From Gemmatimonadota bacterium (GTDB lineage: Bacteria > Latescibacterota > UBA2968 > UBA8231), in assembly GCA_009845645.1 (NCBI GenBank), contig VXZF01000650.1, positions 1 to 5,093 on the forward strand: a stretch of DNA of 5,093 nt, given 5' to 3'. Of this stretch, positions 1-5,093 are shown in pieces. The notes under the pieces were generated by a model, which was not told the DNA's origin, searched no databases, and saw only the letters and a list, made by a program, of their open reading frames with translations. Each line of letters opens with the position of its first letter. Position 1 is the stretch's first letter. The position numbers and the translations under genes are program-made.

Positions 1-181
1 CTAGCTCCGGATACGCAGCAATAACCGCCTCTTGTAGCACGAGGTCTGCCACCTCATCCGATCCCACCCTCCGGGTGCGCCGCACCAGCAGCCACGGCGT
101 GTGCTCCTCAACGAGCAGACCAAACGCCGCCGAGTCGCCAGCAGCAGCTCTCTGCACGCAGCTTTCTCCATTCCGTTCCAT
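1..181 (-). CDS. ECF-like RNA polymerase sigma factor, N-terminal fragment
   Basis: This is the first 60 codons of a gene that continues past the left edge of the window. The reading begins MERNGESCVQRAAAGDSAAF and continues to AAYPEL. Residues about 11-60 resemble sigma-70 region 2 of ECF factors: a GDSAAF segment (family pattern GD-x-x-AF), a TPWLL helix matching the usual P-x-LL, an Arg-rich stretch, then a gapless ADLVLQEA matching AEDLVQEA. Such proteins join core RNA polymerase and recognise -10 elements. Compared with the family, the usual Asp in DLVQE reads as Leu here, so this may be a divergent member. The ATG is supported by a ribosome site directly upstream and by an in-frame stop (TAA) eight codons before it. 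It lies 170 bp downstream of the MFS gene on the same strand and probably has its own promoter. Regions 3 and 4 cannot be seen, so family assignment rests on region 2 only. Confidence 0.65.
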   Translation of the reverse strand, partial: MERNGESCVQRAAAGDSAAFGLLVEEHTPWLLVRRTRRVGSDEVADLVLQEAVIAAYPEL

Positions 182-191
182 GATCACCCTT
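182..191 (-). promoter_or_regulatory. Ribosome binding site of the sigma-factor gene
   Basis: On the minus strand the sequence immediately before the ATG at 181 is AAGGGTGATC. It matches the complement of the 16S rRNA 3' end (AAGGAGGTGATC) apart from two missing bases. This fixes the ATG as the start rather than the weaker in-frame GTG two codons upstream. Confidence 0.6.
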
Positions 192-282
192 ATAGTTGCT
201 TCTTAGGCGACAAAGGTATCCGCAAAAAGGAGCCGTCGGGACAATTTCTGCGAAGAAGTTACACAACAGCCTTGGCGCTTTG

Positions 283-298
283 CGCGAAGACCTTCGCG
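283..298. repeat. Perfect 7-bp inverted repeat between MFS and sigma-factor genes
   Basis: The arms CGCGAAG and CTTCGCG are separated by only 2 bp. A second, overlapping short repeat GCGC-TTT-GCGC lies at 275-285, so two alternative hairpins are possible. On the plus strand the larger hairpin is followed by TTTT, but no gene reads in from that side. On the minus strand, where the MFS gene ends 54 bp upstream, no T-run follows. It could be a weak terminator, an operator or chance. The rest of the 170 bp gap (182-351) shows no convincing promoter hexamers. Confidence 0.4.
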
Positions 299-351
299 TT
301 TTGTGACGGAGATGGCAGTGGGAGTTCGTTGACGATGGGGCGATTCCGTAC

Positions 352-1941
352 CTAGGTATTACCGTTCTCCGAATCGTCTTTCGATACCTTCAAAAACAGC
401 GACAAAACCACCGACAGCCCTACGACCACTACGCTAATCGCGAACACGTCTCCCACAGCCTCGGCCAGCGCAGAGTGGAGTGTGCCCAGCAGTGCGTCCG
501 CCATCTGAGCACCTTGCGTCCCCGTCTCCGCGAATTCGGCTCTCAGCGCGTCCAAGGCAGCCGGATCGATAAGTGCCCTCGGGTTGTCCTTTATAGCGTC
601 CAACCGACCCGGGCCGAGTGCAGCCCTGACCGTATCGGAAACAGCCTCTTCCACTCGCGAAGAGAATCTATGCATCATCACAACGCCCAGCACGGCCAGT
701 CCCAGCGTACCGCCGATCAGTCGGTAGAACTGAAGCGCTGCGGTAGCAGTGCCCTCGAATCTAAATGGCACTGTATTCTGAACGGCGAGGTTGAATGTAG
801 CCAGTACGCCACCAAGCCCAAGTGCCATAATCACAACGTATCCCACGGCCACGGAGGAACTAGTATTCGCGTCCATAGTAGAAATGAGATACATACCTAA
901 AGCCATCGTTCCCGAACTGATCAGCGCCTGTCGTCGAAAGCGTCCGTCGGTTCTGGCGAGCATTCGCCCCGACACCATCGCGCCAAAGACGATACCAAGT
1001 ATCAAAGGAGTTAGAAAACCGCCGCTGCTAGTAGGTGAAGCACCCAGAACGCCCTGGAAAAAAAGCGGTAGAAAAACAATAGTTCCATACAGTCCAAAGC
1101 CGGCGAGAAATGCAACTGTCGTCGATACGGCCACCACTCTGAATCTGTATATCTCGAAAGGCATAATGGGAGCAACCGCTTTCGATTCTGCGATTGCGAA
1201 TATCGCCGTCATAACCAAGCCGAATGCCAGTACGCCGATAACCTGCGGTGTATCCCACGCATGGTGAACGCCTACTATGGACAACGCGATCAGTATGGGT
1301 ACGACGGAGAGTACCAGCGTTACCATGCCAAGATAGTCCAGACTTCGGTTCTGGACCTCGGGCCTGATCGGCGGAAAAGTCCGAATAATCAACAGTAGAA
1401 TCGGGACCCCGATTGGAATATTGATTAAGAATATCCAGTGCCATGAAATCACATTCGTGATGATGCCTCCCAAAGTCGGTCCGATAACCGAAGCCACACC
1501 GTACACAAGACTTATTAATCCTTGGTACCTACCCCGAACTTCAGGTGGAAACAGATCGGCAGTTACCAAGAATCCGTACGCCATAATGGTCCCACCGCCG
1601 ATCCCCTGTATAGCGCGGAAGGCGATGAGCTGATTCATGGTCTGACTCATGCCTGCCGGTATAGAGCCGCCGATGAAGACCACTATGCCAAGGACTAAGA
1701 AAACCTTGCGCCCGTACAAATCGGTTAGCCGACCCACAATCGGAATCGCTACCGTGGCCGCAACCAGATATGCGGTCGCAGCCCATGTGTAGCGACCAAA
1801 GCCGCCGAGGTCCGCTATGATGACCGGCATCGCAGTGGCGACGACGGTCTGACCCAGCGCGGCCATAAACATCGCCAGCATCACGCCCAACATCGCCAGC
1901 GCTACCTGTTTTGCGGGAAGTTGTACGAAGTCTTTTTCCAT
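352..1941 (-). CDS. MFS multidrug exporter, DHA2 (EmrB/QacA-like, 14-TMS) family
   Basis: This encodes a 529 aa inner-membrane transporter, a typical length for 14-helix DHA2 proteins, which exchange protons for drugs or other small molecules. Visible family motifs are motif A GRLTDLYGRK (residues 70-79), motif B around FRAIQGIGGG (108-117), the antiporter motif C with GPTLGG (154-159), and WHWIFLINIPIG (167-178), a near copy of the DHA2 signature. A long polar loop (about 424-490) before the last helix is also usual. The TM1 motif reads LGQTVVATAMP (29-39), so the acidic residue common in LDxT is Gly. No Shine-Dalgarno site stands before the ATG; the seven bases abutting it belong to an inverted repeat. 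The gene is AT-richer than its neighbours, which may reflect transfer. It follows the acetyltransferase gene by 75 bp. Substrate cannot be told from sequence. Confidence 0.93.
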   Translation of the reverse strand: MEKDFVQLPAKQVALAMLGVMLAMFMAALGQTVVATAMPVIIADLGGFGRYTWAATAYLVAATVAIPIVGRLTDLYGRKVFLVLGIVVFIGGSIPAGMSQTMNQLIAFRAIQGIGGGTIMAYGFLVTADLFPPEVRGRYQGLISLVYGVASVIGPTLGGIITNVISWHWIFLINIPIGVPILLLIIRTFPPIRPEVQNRSLDYLGMVTLVLSVVPILIALSIVGVHHAWDTPQVIGVLAFGLVMTAIFAIAESKAVAPIMPFEIYRFRVVAVSTTVAFLAGFGLYGTIVFLPLFFQGVLGASPTSSGGFLTPLILGIVFGAMVSGRMLARTDGRFRRQALISSGTMALGMYLISTMDANTSSSVAVGYVVIMALGLGGVLATFNLAVQNTVPFRFEGTATAALQFYRLIGGTLGLAVLGVVMMHRFSSRVEEAVSDTVRAALGPGRLDAIKDNPRALIDPAALDALRAEFAETGTQGAQMADALLGTLHSALAEAVGDVFAISVVVVGLSVVLSLFLKVSKDDSENGNT

Positions 1942-1986
1942 CGACTCGGTTAAAGGCGCGTAGCGCGTCTGCTCGAGGTCGAGTCG
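1942..1986 (-). promoter_or_regulatory. Nested inverted repeats in the leader of the MFS gene
   Basis: A 7-bp pair, CGACTCG at 1942-1948 and CGAGTCG at 1980-1986, encloses about 31 bp and places one arm directly against the start codon. Inside are GCGC-TAC-GCGC (minus-strand sense, about 1957-1967) and CTCGA-CC-TCGAG (1972-1983). The last overlaps the outer arm, so the two folds exclude each other. No ribosome site is seen. A translation-controlling leader or a repressor operator is possible; neither is proven. Confidence 0.35.
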
Positions 1987-1992
1987 TCGGTC

Positions 1993-2015
1993 TTATCGGT
2001 GGAAAACAGCGATAA
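1993..2015 (-). repeat. Short inverted repeat just after the acetyltransferase stop
   Basis: TTATCG and CGATAA, 6 bp each, are separated by 11 bp, starting 1 bp after the stop codon of the acetyltransferase gene. The stem is AT-rich and no T-run follows it on the minus strand, so it is at most a weak terminator and read-through into the MFS gene is likely. Confidence 0.25.
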
Positions 2016-2016
2016 C

Positions 2017-3294
2017 CTACACGAACTTCGGGCCGCCGCCGCCGTCGTTGACCACGTGGCTGCGCACTGGAATCGCCGCTTGATCGGGAATGACTAATTC
2101 GAGCGGCGAGTCGTTTTCAATGACAGTGCCAGCCCCCACGCGCACCCCAGCCCCTAATTTAATCGCGCCAGGCCGCGCAGTCCTCGCTATGATCGTACCG
2201 ATAGATACCGACACGCCGATCCGGCAATCTGGACCAATCGCGACGATGCCGTTGATTTCGGTGTTGGCTCCAATCGCCGTGTGGTCGCCCACCTGCACGG
2301 GGCCGAAAATCCCGGCGTCCGTGCCAATGAACACGTAATCGCCAATGATGGGATGGCGCTGCTGCACCTTGCCGCTGAGGCCGCCCAAAGTACACGGGTA
2401 AATGTGGCACCCACTGCCGATGATACCCGTCTGTCCGGTGGTTATGCCGCGATGGGGATGGTCGAGGAAATTGGCATCGCCAATCTGCGTTTCGGGATGG
2501 ATATCCGCCTGATAGTAGCGCCCCCCCAACTCGGCAATGGCCCGTGGCAGCAAGGGCACCGGCCGCCGCGTCAGTCCAGATTCGCCCGCCACCGAGCCGG
2601 AGCGCGTTAGGGCATGGGCAATGTCGTGGTAAAACAGCACTCGCCACCCCGGATAGGTGCTCATCACGAGCTGCATCTGGTAGTCGAAAATGGAGTCGCA
2701 CTCCAGCTCGCTAAGGAAGCGGCGATAGTGGTCGAAGTCGCGGCGGCGAATGGTCTCCTCCAAGGCGGCCCGAAAGTCGATCTTGAGTAGCTGCTCCTGC
2801 GTCAACCCACAATTGTCGAGCAAATAGGCGTCCCAAACGGCCGGATCCCTAAGCGCGGCAAAGCGGTTCCAGTGAGCGCGCACCTTGTAGGAGGGCAATT
2901 CCCACAGCAAGCAGATGGTGTTCATCAGGGCCTTCTTTTCAGCTCCCTCGCTCTCGCCGGCCGCCAAGAGCGACTGCGCGATCATCGCGTAGAGCTGGTC
3001 GGCGATCTCGCCGATGGCCTCGTCGAGCGACGGCTTTTGGTGCCCCGGCCCCAAGGCATTGTGCGAGCCAGGAGCGACGCATTCGAGCAAGTTGCCCAAA
3101 ACCGTTTCCAGCAAATCGCGATTGACAAACCCGCGCCCGGAGCGCTGTGAGAGAATATCCCGATCAACCGCGTCGATGCGCAGCGCGGCGACCTCCTCTG
3201 CGGTGTAGATCGGCACCAGCCGCTCTAGCAGCCGCTCTAGCAACGCCCACTTGCGACGCTGATACGAAGTGTCAAAAAGCGTGGAATTGTTCAT
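2017..3294 (-). CDS. Serine O-acetyltransferase-like protein (CysE family), extended form
   Basis: CysE makes O-acetylserine from serine and acetyl-CoA, the first step of cysteine synthesis in the cytoplasm. The 425 aa product has a helical N-terminal part (about 1-200), a YPGWRVLFYHDIAHAL segment (214-229) like the CysE pre-helix region, then a left-handed beta-helix of hexapeptide repeats (about 264-405). Catalytic positions are kept: ADIHP (Asp264), LDH (Asp278, His279) and RHP (Arg313, His314), matching, from memory of E. coli CysE, Asp143, Asp157, His158, Arg192 and His193. It exceeds the usual 250-320 aa at both ends, and the canonical GxPAK-type end is absent. The ATG is preceded by GGGGAG with a 5 nt spacer. 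An in-frame extension to 3486 would run antiparallel into the hydrolase gene and is rejected. Another acyl acceptor is possible. It diverges from the hydrolase gene. Confidence 0.85.
   Translation of the reverse strand: MNNSTLFDTSYQRRKWALLERLLERLVPIYTAEEVAALRIDAVDRDILSQRSGRGFVNRDLLETVLGNLLECVAPGSHNALGPGHQKPSLDEAIGEIADQLYAMIAQSLLAAGESEGAEKKALMNTICLLWELPSYKVRAHWNRFAALRDPAVWDAYLLDNCGLTQEQLLKIDFRAALEETIRRRDFDHYRRFLSELECDSIFDYQMQLVMSTYPGWRVLFYHDIAHALTRSGSVAGESGLTRRPVPLLPRAIAELGGRYYQADIHPETQIGDANFLDHPHRGITTGQTGIIGSGCHIYPCTLGGLSGKVQQRHPIIGDYVFIGTDAGIFGPVQVGDHTAIGANTEINGIVAIGPDCRIGVSVSIGTIIARTARPGAIKLGAGVRVGAGTVIENDSPLELVIPDQAAIPVRSHVVNDGGGGPKFV
3218..3241 (-). repeat. Tandem 12-bp duplication inside the acetyltransferase gene
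   Basis: Two perfect adjacent copies of AGCCGCTCTAGC (plus-strand sense) lie at 3218-3229 and 3230-3241. They keep frame and encode LERLLERL near residues 19-26 of the N-terminal helix. The repeat adds one heptad-like turn and may be a recent slippage event. Confidence 0.75.
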
Positions 3295-3348
3295 CGTTGC
3301 TCCCCATTCTGCCTCCTCGTAACTTCTAACGAAACTTACGGAACGCAC

Positions 3349-3366
3349 GCCGGGTTGCAACCCGGC
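3349..3366. promoter_or_regulatory. Perfect 18-bp palindrome in the divergent intergenic region
   Basis: GCCGGGTTGCAACCCGGC equals its own reverse complement over all 18 bases. It lies 22 bp before the hydrolase ATG and 54 bp before the acetyltransferase ATG, so it could be an operator for a dimeric regulator acting on both. In RNA it could also form a GC-rich hairpin in the hydrolase leader, 11 nt before the AGGGAG site (3378-3383). A REP-like dispersed repeat is a further option. Clear -35/-10 pairs were not found in the 94 bp gap. Confidence 0.55.
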
Positions 3367-3388
3367 TTCACTCTTGCAGGGAGAAATC

Positions 3389-4174
3389 ATGCACCCATTT
3401 GAATCGCTGGTAGTCCGCGAAGGCGCAGTCGGCATCCACTGGTTTGGCCAGAGCACGTTTGGCCTCAAGGACGCGCAGGGAATCATCGTCCAAGTCGATC
3501 CCTACTACCCCCACGAGCGGCCAGCCGACCGCTTCATCCACGCCCGCCCCCCACTGCACGAAGCGTCGCTGCATACGGATTTCGTGCTCCTGACCCACGA
3601 CCACGGCGACCACACCTGCACCGAGTCCATTGCGCGCATTGCCGCGGCCTATCCAGACGTGCAGATCGTCGGCCCGGCAGAGAGCATCCAGCGCGTCCGC
3701 GACGCGGGCATTACGGCCGCAGCAACGACGATTGCCGCTGGGGACGTAGCCAGCCTAAGCACCATGACGGCCCACGCGGTGTACGCCAAGCCCCCGGAGG
3801 GCCTACCCAGCGACGACATCGCCCCGCCCGATGTAACCCACCTTGGCTACGTGGTGGAGGCCAGCGGCGTGCGCGTGTACATCTCTGGCGACCCGGTCAA
3901 CACATTTGCCGAACACGAAGCACTACTCGCGCCCGTCCGCGACCTCGAACCAGACATCGGACTGCTGACCAATCACCCCAGCGAAGGAGAATTCCCCTTC
4001 TTTGCCGGCTCGGCCAAAATGGCCTCGGCGCTCGGCCTCAAGGCCGCGGTGCCAGCCCATTACGCCTGCTTTGTCGCCCGCAACTACGATCCCCAAGAAT
4101 GGGCAGCTACGCTCGTCGAAATCGAGCCGATAATTATTCCTTATAATCAATCCACAGTCTATTTGCCCCGCTAG
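3389..4174 (+). CDS. Metallo-beta-lactamase-fold metal-dependent hydrolase (UlaG-like)
   Basis: The 261 aa cytoplasmic protein shows the metal-binding signature LLTHDHGDH (His70, His72, Asp74, His75), which holds zinc or manganese ions in this fold. The N-terminal GIHWFGQSTFGL (15-26) is typical of UlaG-like proteins, as is LGYVVEASGVRVYISGDP (152-169), whose Asp168 should bridge the metals. His129 and the His224 of VPAHY are the likely remaining ligands. Family members hydrolyse lactones or phosphate/ester bonds; the substrate here cannot be predicted. The ATG at 3389 has AGGGAG five bases upstream; a TTG five codons earlier overlaps that site and is rejected. The gene diverges from the acetyltransferase across 94 bp and shares its palindrome. 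No clear terminator follows it. Length and motifs are complete. Confidence 0.9.
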   Translation: MHPFESLVVREGAVGIHWFGQSTFGLKDAQGIIVQVDPYYPHERPADRFIHARPPLHEASLHTDFVLLTHDHGDHTCTESIARIAAAYPDVQIVGPAESIQRVRDAGITAAATTIAAGDVASLSTMTAHAVYAKPPEGLPSDDIAPPDVTHLGYVVEASGVRVYISGDPVNTFAEHEALLAPVRDLEPDIGLLTNHPSEGEFPFFAGSAKMASALGLKAAVPAHYACFVARNYDPQEWAATLVEIEPIIIPYNQSTVYLPR

Positions 4175-4192
4175 TGCCCTATAACAGACGTG

Positions 4193-4222
4193 TTGATTTT
4201 ATCATCTTTGTTTGTTTATAAT
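4193..4222 (+). promoter_or_regulatory. Sigma-70-like promoter of the secreted CBM9-like gene
   Basis: A -35 box TTGATT (4193-4198, four of six consensus bases) is followed after 18 bp by a perfect -10 box TATAAT (4217-4222) in a locally AT-rich stretch. Transcription would start near 4229, leaving a leader of about 60 nt before the ATG at 4291. It gives the secreted protein its own promoter downstream of the hydrolase gene. Confidence 0.6.
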
Positions 4223-4290
4223 TATGAACATCGCCCAACGCGCCGAGGATTTTTACCTAGGCGTTCACTTCAAACGCAAGGAGTATATAT

Positions 4291-5093
4291 ATGCGGCGAT
4301 TTACAATCGCAGGCATTTTCAGCCTCGCCCTCGTAGGGGTGGCAAATGCCCAATTTTTTGATCCACCCGCCCTAGCGGATCGCAACGGCAGTCAGGGATT
4401 TTGGTTTTACATGCTCGAAGTTCCCGATCCAGGTGCTATCACCATCGACGCCCATGGCGACGACTGGGGTTGGTTTGACCCTGAGTACACCTTGACCATG
4501 GACGAGTGGCGCGACGAAGGCGACCGCCCGGCCCCAGACCGCGACGATCTGTTCATCACCACCTTCATGGGTTGGAAGGGCGGCGACGACAACCGCTGGT
4601 ACTGCTTCTTGGAAGCGGTTGACGACGTGCTAGCGCACGCTGGCACGAACGTCGCACGCTGGGACGGCGACATGCTCCAAGTCGGCCTCGACCCGCAGGA
4701 TCACGGGCGCGAGCGCAGCCCGGCCTCCGGCTACACCATGGAGTGGCTGATGGCACCGGGCGACCTCAGCCCGCCGACCAACGTCGCTTTCCGCTACACC
4801 GAGCAAGAAGCGTGGGCCGAGTACGGCGAATCGCCGTGGATCGAAATGGCCGTGCGCGTCGATCCGCCCGAAGCCTGGGCCGCCGACCTGTGGGCCGAAG
4901 GCGGCACCACGTACTACGAGTGGAGCGTCAAAGTCCTCGCCTTCCAAGAGGACGCCGGTCCGTCGGCGAGCGAGGTGTGGCAGCTAGACGCAGTGGCCGG
5001 TGAAGACGGCGCGGGCCTGCCTTTCGCCATGTGGTACGAAGACGGCGAAGGCCCGGATTCGAGCTTCTCGCCCAACGACGACGGCACCCCGGG
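4291..5093 (+). CDS. Secreted CBM9/DOMON-like protein, 3' end outside window
   Basis: The reading frame stays open to the right edge (267 full codons). It starts at an ATG with AAGGAG seven bases upstream. Residues 1-20 form a Sec signal peptide: RR, a hydrophobic core, then ANA with cleavage expected before QFF. The mature part is rich in Asp, Glu and Trp. Residues about 49-260 follow the CBM9-like pattern of a beta-sandwich: AITIDAHGDDWGWFDP (49-64), WYCFLEAVDD (103-112) matching the family's strand ending in DD, then ARWDGDMLQVGLDP (122-135) like WxGDxxxLxxDP, and YYEWSVKV (208-215) like the YEWxIP strand. Such domains bind sugars or act as heme/sugar sensors at the cell surface. Whether sorting tails, anchors or catalytic domains follow is unknown. 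It is driven by the promoter just upstream. The exact ligand and role remain open. Confidence 0.75.
   Translation, partial: MRRFTIAGIFSLALVGVANAQFFDPPALADRNGSQGFWFYMLEVPDPGAITIDAHGDDWGWFDPEYTLTMDEWRDEGDRPAPDRDDLFITTFMGWKGGDDNRWYCFLEAVDDVLAHAGTNVARWDGDMLQVGLDPQDHGRERSPASGYTMEWLMAPGDLSPPTNVAFRYTEQEAWAEYGESPWIEMAVRVDPPEAWAADLWAEGGTTYYEWSVKVLAFQEDAGPSASEVWQLDAVAGEDGAGLPFAMWYEDGEGPDSSFSPNDDGTP

Noticed and set aside
205..255. Minus-strand TTGTCC and GATACC as promoter for the sigma-factor gene
   Set aside because: The spacing is near 18 bp, but the -10 match is only three of six bases, too weak to annotate.
101..355. 84-codon plus-strand ORF
   Set aside because: It lies antisense to the sigma-factor fragment and across the intergenic gap, with no recognisable domain and low-complexity composition.
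475..1267. Plus-strand ORFs within the MFS gene
   Set aside because: They are antisense shadows of a strongly supported transporter and show no family features.
2090..3329. Several ORFs on both strands within the acetyltransferase gene
   Set aside because: They are out-of-frame shadows with Arg/Pro/Ala-rich, domain-free translations.
3374..3388. TTG start five codons upstream for the hydrolase
   Set aside because: The ribosome site AGGGAG lies inside this extension and is well spaced for the ATG at 3389.
3295..3486. In-frame N-terminal extension of the acetyltransferase by 64 codons
   Set aside because: It would overlap the start of the well-supported hydrolase gene on the other strand, its residues show no family likeness, and the ATG at 3294 has a good ribosome site.
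4181..4205. Short AACA-GACG-TGTT hairpin before T-rich sequence as terminator of the hydrolase gene
   Set aside because: The stem is only 4 bp and AT-rich, too weak for an intrinsic terminator, and it overlaps the -35 box.
4224..4361. 45-codon plus-strand ORF (starting MNIAQRAEDF) overlapping the start of the secreted gene
   Set aside because: No ribosome site, and its ATG lies just after the -10 box, before the expected transcript start. It is most likely chance.
4407..5003. Minus-strand and alternative-frame ORFs over the secreted gene
   Set aside because: The frame from 4291 has a signal peptide, ribosome site, promoter and domain pattern; the others have none.

Overview
The window is a 5.1 kb piece of a moderately GC-rich bacterial chromosome. 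Its genes have bacterial Shine-Dalgarno sites, one Sec signal peptide and one good sigma-70-type promoter. A typical export signal on a CBM9-like protein, an ECF-type sigma factor start and UlaG-like MBL proteins fit an uncultured, environmental, probably diderm lineage. The phylum cannot be fixed from the sequence. Latescibacterota or Poribacteria-like groups come to mind because secreted CBM9-like proteins are common there, but this is a weak inference.

Layout. Positions 1-181 (minus) hold the first 60 codons of an ECF-like sigma factor, cut by the left edge. A 170 bp gap with a short perfect hairpin follows. Positions 352-1941 (minus) encode a 14-helix DHA2-type MFS exporter, visibly AT-richer than the rest. 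A 75 bp gap with nested inverted repeats separates it from 2017-3294 (minus), a long (425 aa) CysE-like serine acetyltransferase. A 94 bp divergent intergenic region (3295-3388) carries a perfect 18 bp palindrome. From it, 3389-4174 (plus) encodes a UlaG-like metallo-beta-lactamase-fold hydrolase. A 116 bp gap holds a strong sigma-70-like promoter driving 4291-5093 (plus), a secreted acidic CBM9/DOMON-like protein that runs off the right edge.

How the genes may work together. The acetyltransferase and the MBL hydrolase share one short divergent control region with a palindrome, so joint regulation is plausible. The acetyltransferase and exporter are co-directional and could be co-transcribed, which would suggest an O-acetylserine/cysteine-type product and its export, but the composition difference and the 75 bp gap argue against a tight, old operon. 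The sigma factor and the secreted protein look like independent units. No RNA gene, CRISPR array, insertion sequence or phage gene was seen. The acetyltransferase is the most unusual element: both its helical N-terminal part and its beta-helix are longer than in standard CysE, while the catalytic residues are kept.
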